The notes: a model not told the origin generated them from the letters alone. 64,000 bases of DNA from Blastopirellula retiformator (GCF_007859755.1 NZ_SJPF01000001.1:372001-436000), one strand, 5' to 3'. Positions 25,996 through 35,447 are shown, counted from the first letter of the stretch. Numbers and translations are program-made.

Positions 25996-26871
25996 ATGAG
26001 CATCCTGATCAACAAAGATACGAAGGTCATTTGCCAAGGGATCACTGGCCGCGTCGGCGGCTTCCATACCAAGGGTTGCCTCGATTACGGCACCAAGATG
26101 GTCGGCGGCGTGACGCCGGGCAAAGGCGGGATGGAAGTCGAAGGCTTGCCGGTCTGGGACACCGTGGAAGAAGCGGTCGCCGCCACCGGTTGCGAAGCGA
26201 CGATGATCTTCGTGCCGCCGGCGGGTACGGCCGACGCGATTCTCGAAGCGCTCGACGCCGAAATCAAAGTGATCATCGCGATCACCGAAGGGGTGCCGGT
26301 CCTCGACATGGTTCCGGTCTACGAAAAAGTGCGGGCGTCCAACTCGGTCTTGATCGGCCCGAACTGCCCCGGCGTGATCACCCCCGAAGAATGCAAGATC
26401 GGCATCATGCCCGGTTACATTCATAAGAAGGGCCCCGTCGGCGTGATGAGTCGTAGCGGTACCTTGACCTACGAAGCGGTCTGGCAGCTGACGAGCTTGG
26501 GCTTGGGGCAGTCGACCTGCGTTGGTCTCGGCGGCGACCCGATCGTCGGCACTTCGTTTATTGATCTGCTGAAGATGTTCCAGGCCGATGGCGACACCGA
26601 AGCAATCATGATGATGGGCGAAATCGGCGGTACCGCCGAAGAAGAAGCGGCCGAGTTCATTAAAGCTAACGTCGACAAGCCGGTCGCCGCGTTCATCGCC
26701 GGGCGTACCGCTCCTCCTGGCAAACGGATGGGCCACGCCGGCGCGATCATCTCGGGCGGCAAGGGTACCGCCGACGAGAAGTTCGCCGCGCTGCGTGCCG
26801 CCGGCGTCGAAATCGCCGAGAGCCCGGCCGACATGGGCGCCGCCCTGAAGCGGGCGATCGAGAAGAAGTAA
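25996..26871 (+). CDS. sucD: Succinate-CoA ligase (ADP-forming) subunit alpha
   Basis: The 291-residue protein opens [19 protein letters not shown] with the CoA-binding Rossmann domain and has the conserved [20 protein letters not shown] segment. The active-site histidine that is phosphorylated during catalysis lies in [11 protein letters not shown] at residue 247. All usual motifs are intact and the length is normal. It partners the beta subunit encoded upstream in the TCA cycle. The gene is followed after 32 bases by a strong Rho-independent terminator. Confidence 0.97.
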   Translation: MSILINKDTKVICQGITGRVGGFHTKGCLDYGTKMVGGVTPGKGGMEVEGLPVWDTVEEAVAATGCEATMIFVPPAGTADAILEALDAEIKVIIAITEGVPVLDMVPVYEKVRASNSVLIGPNCPGVITPEECKIGIMPGYIHKKGPVGVMSRSGTLTYEAVWQLTSLGLGQSTCVGLGGDPIVGTSFIDLLKMFQADGDTEAIMMMGEIGGTAEEEAAEFIKANVDKPVAAFIAGRTAPPGKRMGHAGAIISGGKGTADEKFAALRAAGVEIAESPADMGAALKRAIEKK

Positions 26872-26903
26872 ACCGCTTCTCTGCTCACCTTCCGAACCAC
26901 CAG

Positions 26904-26931
26904 ACGCGTCTCGCTTGAGACGCGTTTTTTT
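26904..26931 (+). terminator. Rho-independent terminator after sucD
   Basis: A perfect 9-bp stem (ACGCGTCTC / GAGACGCGT) with a GCTT loop is followed by a run of seven T residues, 32 bases after the sucD stop codon. Confidence 0.92.
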
Positions 26932-27186
26932 ATGCGCATGGGGGGTGATCATTTTTCACTGCGGCAATTACTGAAAAACTATTTGTTTCGTGGGGTTTGG
27001 GTTGAGTGCAAAAAACCGCCCAAAAATTGAGAATAATCGCGTTAGCGGTTGGTAACGCGGCGTCACTAAATCGTTTGTAAAAAACAGTTGGTCGATGTGA
27101 AATATCTCCTTCCGGCAGTTGGCGGCGATATCTAGGATCGTCCTTTGTCGATGAAAATTAATATTTCTCATTCGGAGTGGAATCGC
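26932..27186. other. Upstream region of a DUF1559 gene
   Basis: About 255 bases, noticeably richer in A/T than its surroundings, between the sucD terminator and the DUF1559 start. It probably carries that gene's promoter. No open frame or repeat is convincing. Confidence 0.4.
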
Positions 27187-28122
27187 ATGTCTAGAACGCG
27201 GTCTGCATTTACTTTGGTCGAATTGCTGGTGGTGATCGCCATCATCGGGGTTTTAATCGCGCTCCTCTTGCCGGCGGTGCAGCAAGCTCGTGAAGCCGCT
27301 CGGCGGATGTCGTGCGGCAACAATCTGAAGCAGCTCGGCATCGCGATGCACAACTATCACGACGTCAACAAGAAGTTCCCGCCGGGCTACTTCCAGACGC
27401 TCGGATACGAGAATCGCCCGTTCAATACTTCCGGCCATCAAATGCGGTACTGCTATGCCCGTTCGATTCTGCCGTTCATGGAACAGCAGGCGCTGTGGGA
27501 ACTGCTGGACGCGGGGCAAAAGCAAAACGTCCCGTCGTGGGAGATCCCAGGCCGCAGCGAAGTGGTGCAGGGATACATGTGCCCGTCGGACGGAGCTGGC
27601 CCGAAGGTGAGCGAGGACGGTTTTGGCGGCAACTATCTCGGTTTCCATGGCGACTCGCGGTATTACGATAGTGGCGGCAACGCCGATGAACGAATGAACG
27701 GCATGTTCTGCGCCCTGTCGAAGGTCCGGATGGCGGACGTCGTCGACGGGACCAGCAACACGATGCTGATGGGCGAAATCAACCTGATCCCGGAAGGGGG
27801 CCTCTCCGCCGCAGTGACCGATCGCCGCGGGATGTACAACATGTGCTACACCGGCAACGGGACCCTCTCGGCCCACGTCACGCCCAACTCGCAGGTGCCG
27901 GACGTGCAGGAAGCGGGACGGTTTGTGAACACCGACTACGCTCCGGCGGTCAGCGCCGGCTCGGGCGGCGTGTATGCGACCTATGCCCGCAGTCGTCATC
28001 CGGGCGGCGTGCAGGTGGTGCTGGTTGACGCATCGGTGCGTTTCGTGCCGGAGACGATCGACTCGGTTGTGTGGAAAGGAGCTGCGACTCGCAGCGGCGG
28101 CGAAGTGACGCCGGCCTGGTAA
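27187..28122 (+). CDS. DUF1559 protein with type IV pilin-like N-terminus
   Basis: The 311-residue product starts at the ATG at 27187 (GGAG upstream; the frame is open from 27145). The N-terminus [20 protein letters not shown] is a prepilin-type leader with cleavage expected before Phe, followed by one hydrophobic helix and the invariant planctomycete sequence [15 protein letters not shown] and NLKQLGIAMHNYHD. The C-terminal SRHPGGVQVVLVDASVRFV matches the HPGG...DGSV signature of DUF1559, with Ala for Gly. Such proteins occur in dozens of copies per planctomycete genome and are thought to be exported through a type II/IV-like machinery. A lipoprotein gene follows after 51 bases. Confidence 0.93.
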   Translation: MSRTRSAFTLVELLVVIAIIGVLIALLLPAVQQAREAARRMSCGNNLKQLGIAMHNYHDVNKKFPPGYFQTLGYENRPFNTSGHQMRYCYARSILPFMEQQALWELLDAGQKQNVPSWEIPGRSEVVQGYMCPSDGAGPKVSEDGFGGNYLGFHGDSRYYDSGGNADERMNGMFCALSKVRMADVVDGTSNTMLMGEINLIPEGGLSAAVTDRRGMYNMCYTGNGTLSAHVTPNSQVPDVQEAGRFVNTDYAPAVSAGSGGVYATYARSRHPGGVQVVLVDASVRFVPETIDSVVWKGAATRSGGEVTPAW

Positions 28123-28173
28123 GCGACTTCGCAATCTCTATCTCCTCCTTTCTTAGTCGCGTGGTAATCAATC

Positions 28174-28587
28174 ATGAATGGTAAATTCGTTGCGGCGACG
28201 CTGATGGGCGTCGTCGCTTTGACGGCAATCGGTTGCGGTAGCGCTGGCGACGGACGCGAGCGGTTTCCGGTCTCGGGCCGGGTCACGTTTCAAGGCGAAC
28301 CGCTGGCCGAAGGTAAGCTGGTCTTGCTGGCGGCCGACGGCGAACTGAACGCTGGACCGACCGAAGTGGTGATGATCGAAAATGGCGTTTTCAGCGGCGT
28401 CTCGACCCCTGGCCGTAAGCGGATCGAGTTTTACGCCAGCTGGCCGAACGGCAAAATGGTCACGCTCGAAAACGGTTCGCAGGTCGAAGACACCGCGACC
28501 TTGCCCCCGTCCTGCAACGTGCACAGCCAACATGAGCTGGACGTGCAGCGTGGTCCGAACGAGGGTTTGGTCTGGGATCTGAAATAG
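28174..28587 (+). CDS. Small lipoprotein paired with DUF1559 protein
   Basis: The 137-residue protein has a lipoprotein signal peptide ending in the lipobox LTAIGC (Cys about 21). The mature part is beta-rich and begins VSGRVTFQGEPLAEGKLVLL, a transthyretin/carboxypeptidase-regulatory-like fold typical of small planctomycete lipoproteins. It is probably anchored in the envelope. A DUF1559 gene immediately upstream followed by this kind of lipoprotein is repeated at 45175-46746, which implies a functional partnership. Confidence 0.8.
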   Translation: MNGKFVAATLMGVVALTAIGCGSAGDGRERFPVSGRVTFQGEPLAEGKLVLLAADGELNAGPTEVVMIENGVFSGVSTPGRKRIEFYASWPNGKMVTLENGSQVEDTATLPPSCNVHSQHELDVQRGPNEGLVWDLK

Positions 28588-29475
28588 GATCTGCTTCAAA
28601 GCGGAAAAGCCGGGATGTCTGGGTGGCCCGATCAGTCTGCAGGGACTGGTTGGGTCGCTTCAGCGACAAGATGCCTGACCGTTCGCGCTGCCCCTAAATC
28701 TGGCGCTTTCACTGGACTGGACCACTCTCCTCTATGTTTTTCCGCCAGCGCACTCTTCTGACTCCGCCACGGCGGGACCTCTTTCTGCCAGGCCCGTAAA
28801 CCGTACTGGACCACTGCGCGTTCTTTTTTTCGTGCGGCGATGATCGACGTGCGCCGCGAAGTGTCACCGATGTGTCCGAACGTGATGCACTCGGCCGGCG
28901 CCGGAACTGGACTGGACCGTCGCGTGCGTTTTTTTCGTACCTGCGGCAGATTCGTCGGAAAAAGTGAAATGGTAATAGGTTGCGACGAATTTCAGGTCAT
29001 CGTCCGCGTGGACTGGACTTCGAATCGATTTTTTTCGCCTATGTGATTTGCATCCCAGGTTCTCTAGTCTTTGTATTATGTGGACCGTTCTGCGCGTTTT
29101 TTTGGGGCCGGCCGCTGTCGAGTTCTCTCCATCGCATCAGCCGTTACCAGTTAGTGGACTGGACCGCCCACTTTTTTTCAGCCAGCGCGGCTTCTCCCAG
29201 GCAACATCGTGTTCCATTCGCATGTGATTCGCACTCAAATTGTTAAACGGCGAACCGGCGTCTCGTTCGGATGGCGTTGTATCAGGACCGACCACCGTCA
29301 CCACCCCGGAATCGACCACAGATCCGTGTGCTTTGTCAACCAAAAAGATGCCCGTTGAGCGAGGGCCAAATGCGGAAGGAGAGCGAGGAGAAGAAGTGCC
29401 GCGCACGGTAGTGCGTTTCCAACTTCGAAATTCGTAGTCAGCCGTTCTTCGCTCGCTGGCGGATGGGGGCGCGTT
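28588..29475. other. Non-coding region of about 0.9 kb holding a repeat array
   Basis: The region lies between the lipoprotein gene and the DUF1501 gene, which converge on it. No open frame here looks coding. It contains six degenerate copies of a TGGACTGGACC plus T-run motif (described separately at 28709-29195). A small hairpin (TCGCTTCAGCGA) lies near 28654, and about 280 further bases up to 29475 show nothing recognisable. Confidence 0.6.
28709..29195 (+). repeat. Array of six degenerate TGGACTGGACC...T7 repeats
   Basis: Six copies of GGACTGGACC, some reduced to one GGACC or GGACT, begin near 28712, 28805, 28906, 29009, 29080 and 29154. Each is followed 6-13 bases later by a run of five to seven T, and in most copies then by CG or C plus a GC-rich stretch. 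Starts are 70-105 bases apart. Copies 1 and 6 also share GCCAGCGC after the T-run. Copies 4 and 6 are followed by an ATGTGATT(T/C)GCA segment. The T-runs are not preceded by good hairpins, so they do not look like ordinary terminators. The origin and function are unknown. Confidence 0.65.
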
Positions 29476-30792
29476 TTAGAATAGCTCGTGGATCAGCTCG
29501 CCACCTTTGACCAGCGCCAGCGGTTGGTCTTGGTCGGTGACGTATTCTTCGTGCGGATCCATCCCCAGGATTTGGCAGAACGTGACGAATAGGTCCTGCA
29601 CGCCGACAGGGCGGTCGCTGACGTGAACGCCATCTTTGTCGGTGGCGCCGATGACCTGACCGGTTTTAACGCCGCCGCCCGAGAGACAGGTGATCCAGCC
29701 GTCGGAGTAATGTTCTCGGCCGCCGTCCGGTTTGAACTTTGGCGTGCGGCCGAACTCGCCCATCCAAACGACCAGCGTATCTTCCAGCATGCCGCGTTGC
29801 TCCAGATCGCGCAGCAGCGTGGCGTAGGCCTGATCGATTTCGCCGGCCAGATGCGGGTTCTCTTTCCAGCCGTTCTTGTGCGTGTCCCAACCTTGGTCGC
29901 TGGTAGAGCCGGTGCTGAAGACCTCGATGAAACTGGCGCCATGTTCGACCAACCGACGCGCCAGCAGACAGCCTTGGCCGAAGTTGGTCCGCGTGTATTG
30001 ATCGCGCAGCTGGTCCGGTTCGTTATCGAGCTTGAAGACGTCGAGCTTGGGGCTCAGCACAAAGCGGCTGGTCCGCTGGTAGATCTCTTGCTTTTCATGC
30101 ACCCGAGCGGCGCCGCCGGTCGAAGCGAACTGCTGATCGAACTTAGCTGACAAGGCTAAGCGGCGCTGCAAACGCTCGGCTTCGACCGTCGGGATCACAT
30201 CCGGCGGCAACTCGCCGGCCGTTGCGATCTTGAACGAGTCGTACCGCGGACCGAGCACGCCGGCGTCGACGTCGCGGGTTTTGATCCGCGGGGCGCCGAT
30301 CCGGACGAAGGCCGGCAGCGCGTAGGTCGGGTCCCAACGATCGCGGGCGACGACCGAGCCCCAGGTTGGATACGGAATCGACGGGTTGATTGGGTAGCCG
30401 GTGCGTACCAGCTTGATCGCCCGAAAGTGATCGCGCTCGCTGCTTTTCATCGAGCGAATCAAGGCGATCTTGTCCATCACCTGGGCGGTGTGGGGCATGT
30501 GTTCCGAGATCCGCACGCCAGGCAGGTTGGTGGCGATGTCGCCGGAGGGGCCTTGGTTCTTCGAGCCGATCTTGGGATTGAAGGTTTCAAACTGACTGGG
30601 CCCGCCATCCATCCAAAGCAGGATCATCGACTTGCCGCGCTTGCGCAGCTCGTGGGCCTGGGCGATCATCATATCGCGCCACGAGAGAGCCAGCGTGCCA
30701 CCGACAGCGCCGGCGCACAGCTTGCGCAGAAACCCACGGCGATGCGAAACGCCGTCTCGGCCGGCATGCAAATTCCAAAACGGCTGAATCAT
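29476..30792 (-). CDS. DUF1501 secreted protein (sulfatase-like fold)
   Basis: The 438-residue protein carries a twin-arginine-type leader (HRRGFLRKLCAGAVGGTLAL). Next comes the DUF1501 signature KSMILLWMDGGPSQFETFNP, with FGRTPKFKPDGGREHYSDGW further on. DUF1501 proteins belong to the alkaline-phosphatase/sulfatase superfamily and are exported folded by the Tat system. They are regularly paired with DUF1549/DUF1553 cytochrome-like proteins in planctomycetes, as here: the partner gene ends 32 bases upstream on the same strand. The substrate is unknown. Confidence 0.93.
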   Translation of the reverse strand: MIQPFWNLHAGRDGVSHRRGFLRKLCAGAVGGTLALSWRDMMIAQAHELRKRGKSMILLWMDGGPSQFETFNPKIGSKNQGPSGDIATNLPGVRISEHMPHTAQVMDKIALIRSMKSSERDHFRAIKLVRTGYPINPSIPYPTWGSVVARDRWDPTYALPAFVRIGAPRIKTRDVDAGVLGPRYDSFKIATAGELPPDVIPTVEAERLQRRLALSAKFDQQFASTGGAARVHEKQEIYQRTSRFVLSPKLDVFKLDNEPDQLRDQYTRTNFGQGCLLARRLVEHGASFIEVFSTGSTSDQGWDTHKNGWKENPHLAGEIDQAYATLLRDLEQRGMLEDTLVVWMGEFGRTPKFKPDGGREHYSDGWITCLSGGGVKTGQVIGATDKDGVHVSDRPVGVQDLFVTFCQILGMDPHEEYVTDQDQPLALVKGGELIHELF

Positions 30793-30824
30793 GAGCAGGC
30801 TTTCCCTGAAAGGAGAAAGGGCGG

Positions 30825-32948
30825 CTAGCGGCGAGTGGTGAACTCGGCCGAGTTAATCAGGCTCCAGAGCAGATCCTCGAACGCGGCGGCGCGATCGTCG
30901 ACTTGCTTTAAATAGTCGCGGGAGATCTGTAGGTCTTTCTCGGTCGGGCGGCGGCCGAGGACGTTGACGAAGAGTCGCTCGATCGCCTGGTTGTCGTCGT
31001 CGTTTTCGGCCAAGATTTGGGCGAGTTTCGTCCGGGCTTCTGCATCGGCGGCGATCTGCTGTTGCAGTTGGCGGTTGTTCATCATGAACATCGCCTGTTG
31101 CATCGTTTGCGGACGGAACTGATCGCCCAGCGACGGGTCATAGCCAAAGGCGTCGCGCACCAGGTCTTGCGTGCTTTTGGGCGGCGGCGGAAAACGCTCG
31201 GCGCCGGTCGGCTTGCGGGCTTCCCCTTTCACGTTGGGCAGATCGATCGCGACCGCCAGCGAAGCGAAAATCTCGTCGCTCCGCATCTTCTCGGGAGCCG
31301 AGGCTTCCAGTATGCCGCGGTTTTCGTCGCCGTGGGGCAGTTGCCGCTGATAGGCTTGGCTGTTCAGGATCAGCCGCAACAGCGACTTGGCGTCATATTG
31401 ATTGGCGACAAAGTGCTCGGCGACGGCGTTGTGCACTTCGGGCAGGGTCGGAAAGCCGGCCAGGTCGGTGATCTCGTCGACCGGCTCGCAGAAGGGACGA
31501 TCCATCAGGCGGTCCCAGATGCGGTTGACGTACGCCTTGGCGAAGAGGGAGTTCTCTGGCGAGACGACCCAGCGGGCCAGTTCGACGCGGCGGTCGATGT
31601 CAGGGGTATTTTTGGCCAGCGGCTCGCCGTCAAAGACCGCCGGCAGCATGATCCGCTTGCTTTCCGGCATTTTGTGCTCGCCGCTCGGCTTGCTTTTGAC
31701 CACGATTTGCGTGCTGTCGTTCCAGGGAACGTTGGCCTTGGTTCGCACAAAGAAGGCGGCCATCTGGTGGAACCGCTCCTGCGGCATGTTGACGAACGGG
31801 TGGTCGTGGCATTCCGCACACTGAATCTGGGCGCCCAGGAAGATGCGGGTCGATTCGCCGGCCAGTCGCGAGATGTCAGCCTGATGATAGCCAACGTAAA
31901 ACGCGGCCGGGTTGTCGGCGACTTTGCCGACGCCGGTCAAAATGTTGTAGCTGACTTCGTCCCAGCCGACGCCGTCGTTCAGCTGCCGGGCGATCCATTG
32001 TTTCGGCACGTCGTACGACAGGAAGGTGAGTTCCGGCTGCGGCGTGCGATAGCTGAAGACGTCGCTCCAGTAGTTGGCCCAATTGGCGCCGAACTCTTCG
32101 GAGGCGAGCAGACGGTCGATCAGCTTGGCTCGCTTGTCGGGCGAACCATCTGCCAGGAAGGTTTGCCATTCGGCTTCGGTCGGCACGCGGCCGATCACGT
32201 CGATCGTGGCGCGGCGGAGAAACGTTTCGTCATCGACCGGCGGCGTCGGGTTGTCGACGCCGGCGACCGTCTCGATCAGCTCGTCCAGTTCTCGCGGGGT
32301 CAGCGTGGCGAGGCCGGACGATTCGATGCGCTGAAACGGCGGCGCGGTCGCCAGCTTCTCGGCTGCTTGTTTCGCTTTCTTGTCGCCGGGGGCGACCGTC
32401 TTGGCGACGAACTTTTCAAGCTTCGGCAGGTCCTTCACCGCGACCAGCAGCACGGCGTCGGCGATGATGATGCCGCCGGCGTCTTCATTAGTGATTTGGA
32501 CGATCGCTTTTTCATCCGACGGAAAGTGGTACTTGCCGATCGATTGAAACGAGGCGGGGCCTTTCGGACCAGGACGTTGATTGATCCGCTGCCGCGACTC
32601 GCCGTTTTGATGCTGGATGATGATCGGCGCCTGCTGCGCGCGATTCGATCCGCCGTTGAAAGCGAGGAAGACTTCGTACTCGCCGGCTTCGGGGACGACG
32701 GTGGCGAAGGTGAGCGACTTCGGATCTTTGCTGTCGGCCATCGCCGAGGTGCCGCTATGGACATAACCCTCGCCAACATAAGGAGAGGTATGCCGCGAGT
32801 CGTGCCAGACTCCTTTTTTGACGGCGACCGCATCGTCAAGCAGAATCCCCGGTAATTTGGAGACGTCGAGTACGTCAGCGGCGATTGCCAGTTGCGGCGC
32901 GGTCAAACCGGCCAGAAGCAGTGCGAGAGTGAGAAGACGTAGCGCCAT
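30825..32948 (-). CDS. DUF1549/DUF1553 (PSCyt2-PSD1) protein with golvesin-like domain
   Basis: The 707-residue protein has a signal peptide (about 1-23), then a golvesin-like beta-sandwich (about 30-165, GYVHSGTSAMADSKDPKSLT, ending ADAVLLVAV). DUF1549 follows (LTPRELDELIETVAGVDNPT and FLRRATIDVIGRVPTEAEWQ) with one CxxCH in QIQCAECHDHPF near residue 378, then the C-terminal DUF1553. The end NVLGRRPTEKDLQISRDYL is typical of the family. These exported planctomycete proteins are presumed redox partners of DUF1501 proteins. The gene is first in a two-gene operon with the DUF1501 gene. Confidence 0.93.
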   Translation of the reverse strand: MALRLLTLALLLAGLTAPQLAIAADVLDVSKLPGILLDDAVAVKKGVWHDSRHTSPYVGEGYVHSGTSAMADSKDPKSLTFATVVPEAGEYEVFLAFNGGSNRAQQAPIIIQHQNGESRQRINQRPGPKGPASFQSIGKYHFPSDEKAIVQITNEDAGGIIIADAVLLVAVKDLPKLEKFVAKTVAPGDKKAKQAAEKLATAPPFQRIESSGLATLTPRELDELIETVAGVDNPTPPVDDETFLRRATIDVIGRVPTEAEWQTFLADGSPDKRAKLIDRLLASEEFGANWANYWSDVFSYRTPQPELTFLSYDVPKQWIARQLNDGVGWDEVSYNILTGVGKVADNPAAFYVGYHQADISRLAGESTRIFLGAQIQCAECHDHPFVNMPQERFHQMAAFFVRTKANVPWNDSTQIVVKSKPSGEHKMPESKRIMLPAVFDGEPLAKNTPDIDRRVELARWVVSPENSLFAKAYVNRIWDRLMDRPFCEPVDEITDLAGFPTLPEVHNAVAEHFVANQYDAKSLLRLILNSQAYQRQLPHGDENRGILEASAPEKMRSDEIFASLAVAIDLPNVKGEARKPTGAERFPPPPKSTQDLVRDAFGYDPSLGDQFRPQTMQQAMFMMNNRQLQQQIAADAEARTKLAQILAENDDDNQAIERLFVNVLGRRPTEKDLQISRDYLKQVDDRAAAFEDLLWSLINSAEFTTRR

Positions 32949-33232
32949 GTCGGATCACCTGGGTAGGAGTGGAGGTGGCGATAGGGGGCGAGACCCTTCG
33001 GGAGGTGAAGAGCGGGAGTCGAATGTACCCAATCCAGCGGGCTGGGTCAACAAAAAGCTGGGTTTTGCGAATTTTTGCGCGTCATCAGGATGATATAGTG
33101 GTGGATAGATTCGCATAGAAACTTTTCTGTGCCGATCGCCAAGTTTGCTTCCTCCTTTGGCTCCGGCTACGATAAGACCGCCATTTCCCCGTACCATTCC
33201 CGCTTTTTCGCCCTGTTTGGATCGTCACCTCT

Positions 33233-34237
33233 ATGAGTCTCCATCGCCACAGCTTCCTCGTGATTGGGATGCTAGCCATGCTATCCGCCTCCGCTAGCGC
33301 TGAAGCGCCGAAGTCGATCGGCAAGATCGAACGACTCGATCCGGCGATCGACCAACTGATTCCGGCCGACTCGCAGATCGAGGTTTTGGCCGACGGCTTT
33401 GACTGGATCGAAGGTCCGGTCTGGGTTCCGCAGGGAAAGTACCTGCTGTTTAGCGACATCCCGCCGAACAAGATCATGAAGTGGAAAGAAGGGGAAGGGG
33501 TCAGCGTTTACCTGGAGCCGAGCGGCTATACCGGCAAAGAGCCGTTCACCGGCAAAGAGCCCGGGACGAATGGTCTGGCGCTCGACCCGACTGGCATTCT
33601 GACCGCTTGTTGCCATGGCGACCGGAACCTGGTGAAGCTATTTGACGGTCAGCGTAAAGTGATCGCCGACAAGTACGACGGCAAACGTTTCAACAGCCCG
33701 AACGACCTGGTCTTTCATAGCAGCGGCGACATTTACTTTACTGACCCGCCGTATGGCTTGCCGAAGAACTTTGACGACCCAGGCCGCGAGCAAGATTGGT
33801 GCGGCGTTTATCGGCTGAAGAAGGATGGCCAGGTCGACCTGGTTACCAGCCAACATACCCGCCCCAACGGCATCGCGCTGTCGCCGGACGAAAAGACGCT
33901 GTATGTCGCCCAAAGCGATCCCAAAGCGGCGACCATCACCAGCTATCCGGTGAAAGCCGATGGTACGGTCGGCGAAGGCAAGCTCTTTTACGACGGCACC
34001 AGCCAGGTCGGCAAAGTGAAGGGGTTGCCCGATGGGATGGCGATCGACGCCCAAGGCAACGTCTGGGCGACCGGCCCCGGCGGCGTGTTGGTCTTTACGC
34101 CGGAAGGGAAGCAGATCGGCCAGCTCAGCACTGGCGAAGCGACGTCGAACTGCACCTTCGGCGCGGATGGCTATTTGTATGTCACCGCGGACAGGTATCT
34201 TTGCCGCGTAAAGACGAACGTGAGCGGGAAGAAGTAG
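33233..34237 (+). CDS. SMP-30/gluconolactonase-family secreted protein
   Basis: The 334-residue protein has an N-terminal signal peptide (about 1-22) and a six-bladed propeller of the SMP-30/LRE type: ADGFDWIEGPVWVPQGKYLL with the metal-ligand Glu, a later FNSPNDLVFHSSGDIYFTDP motif carrying the conserved Asn, and PNGIALSPDEKTLYVAQSD. These calcium- or zinc-dependent enzymes hydrolyse lactones such as gluconolactone, here in the periplasm. It is read divergently from the DUF1549 operon across 284 bases. Confidence 0.92.
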   Translation: MSLHRHSFLVIGMLAMLSASASAEAPKSIGKIERLDPAIDQLIPADSQIEVLADGFDWIEGPVWVPQGKYLLFSDIPPNKIMKWKEGEGVSVYLEPSGYTGKEPFTGKEPGTNGLALDPTGILTACCHGDRNLVKLFDGQRKVIADKYDGKRFNSPNDLVFHSSGDIYFTDPPYGLPKNFDDPGREQDWCGVYRLKKDGQVDLVTSQHTRPNGIALSPDEKTLYVAQSDPKAATITSYPVKADGTVGEGKLFYDGTSQVGKVKGLPDGMAIDAQGNVWATGPGGVLVFTPEGKQIGQLSTGEATSNCTFGADGYLYVTADRYLCRVKTNVSGKK

Positions 34238-34274
34238 AGCAGAACAGCGGAAAGCGGATGCGCCCGGGCCAATC

Positions 34275-34297
34275 GTAGCCCGGGGCGCAAGCCGAGG
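34275..34297. repeat. TAGCCCG-type short dispersed repeat, copy 3
   Basis: CGTAGCCCGGGGCGCAAGCC plus GAGG lies 38 bases after the SMP-30 gene stop. It shares the TAGCCCG and GCGCAAGC core with 25847-25870. Confidence 0.45.
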
Positions 34298-34502
34298 AAA
34301 TGTGGTGAGATGAGCGACAACCGTAGAGCAGGCCGTGCCTGCCGAGTCGCAAACCGCAGCCCCTCAGCGGCCGTGACTAGTTCTGCTAGATCTATTCGCA
34401 TTTGCTTCAAGTATCGCTAAAATAACAATACGACGTTAACCGTCACCCTTATCGCACCTCGCACGCGTTCGCGTGACCGATTCCTTTCGTATGGCAAGTA
34501 CG

Positions 34503-34868
34503 ATGAGCGATTCGAAACTCACGGATGATGAAATCTTGGACTTGGTCGGCACTCCGACGACGATCGAGTATGGCGTTGCGCCTGAAGGGCCGGAGGATCG
34601 GCGGCGGGAGAAGTTCTATCGGCAAGTCGCCGAGTGCCTGGGGCATCAGGTCGATCTGGCGAATCTGCGGGAAGAGTTCGACCAGGAGCGCTCGACGCCC
34701 GAGTTTCTCACCGCGGTCGACGCCTTTCTCGACAGCGCTACCGAAGCGCACGAATGCTGGACCTTCTGCTCTCCGCAAGCGGCCTGGCGCGACCAGGCCG
34801 GCTACGGCGGCTACGCCCTGGTCATCGTCGGGCACGTTACTAACGTGCTGATTACGATCCAGAATTAG
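34503..34868 (+). CDS. Small acidic protein of unknown function
   Basis: From the ATG at 34503 the product is 121 residues; ATG 34491 and GTG 34473 are equally possible starts and none has a clear ribosome-binding site. It is acidic and predicted helical (TDDEILDLVGTPTTIEYGVA at the start) with a hydrophobic C-terminus GGYALVIVGHVTNVLITIQ. No family is recognised. It is first in a run of three small cytoplasmic proteins of which the third is SUKH-like, so a role in an immunity-type cluster is conceivable but not shown. Confidence 0.6.
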   Translation: MSDSKLTDDEILDLVGTPTTIEYGVAPEGPEDRRREKFYRQVAECLGHQVDLANLREEFDQERSTPEFLTAVDAFLDSATEAHECWTFCSPQAAWRDQAGYGGYALVIVGHVTNVLITIQN

Positions 34869-35000
34869 CCCGGCCGCATCATCCAAACGGGCGGCCCTGT
34901 TGGGGGGAGAGAGGCCGGCGTGGTCGAAATCGCCGCCGGCATGTTAAAATCGGCGGCGATAGCTTGCCCTCCAAACTCTCCTTAGCCGCTGGAAACTGAC

Positions 35001-35447
35001 ATGTCGGAGCTGGATGACGCCCTGTACGAGCAAATTACCGAGCTGAGCCAGGACGGGAACGTGCTGTTTGACGACGGCGATCTCAATGGGGCCATGGCGA
35101 AATTTGACGCGGCTTGGGCGCTGTTGCCGGAACCAAAGACCCAGTGGGAGGCGGCCCTCTGGCTGCTAGCGGCGAAAGGGGACGTCCACTTCGCCCGACA
35201 GCAATACTCCGAAGTGGTCGACGTTCTGATGCGGGCCGCGATGTGCCCCGATGGGATGGAAAATCCGTTTATCCATCTGCGACTCGGTCAGGCCTACTTC
35301 GAGCTGGGCGATCAGATGCGGGCCGGCAACGAGCTTACGATGGCGTACATGGCCGCCGGCGCCGATATATTCGAAGACGAGGACTCCAAGTACTTCAATT
35401 ATCTGAAAACGATCTTGCAACCGCCGGTCGGACAAGACACGCTGTAG
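35001..35447 (+). CDS. TPR-like acidic protein
   Basis: The 148-residue protein has helical-hairpin repeats of tetratricopeptide type: LSQDGNVLFDDGDLNGAMAK, LWLLAAKGDVHFARQQYSEV and FIHLRLGQAYFELGDQMRAG. No signal peptide or membrane helix is seen. It is followed after 42 bases by a SUKH-family gene. TPR proteins of this size are often found beside SMI1/KNR4 immunity proteins, where they may help in binding; here that is inference from context only. Confidence 0.75.
   Translation: MSELDDALYEQITELSQDGNVLFDDGDLNGAMAKFDAAWALLPEPKTQWEAALWLLAAKGDVHFARQQYSEVVDVLMRAAMCPDGMENPFIHLRLGQAYFELGDQMRAGNELTMAYMAAGADIFEDEDSKYFNYLKTILQPPVGQDTL

Noticed and set aside
23326-26952. A single 1208-codon open frame on the minus strand covering sucC and sucD
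   Set aside because: Its first 970 codons are exactly antisense to the two well-conserved TCA-cycle genes and show no family pattern. Only the last part, from 24042, looks like a real protein. The long frame is a codon-composition artefact.
29008-29042. CTTCGAATCGATTTTTTT in repeat unit 4 looked like a tRNA T-loop and 3' tail
   Set aside because: No acceptor, D-arm or anticodon stem can be drawn upstream, and the T-run follows from the repeat pattern shared with five other units.
28804-29110. T-runs in the 28.7-29.2 kb array as six terminators
   Set aside because: The bases before the T-runs do not form stable GC-rich hairpins, unlike the clear terminators at 26904, 48474 and 62995.
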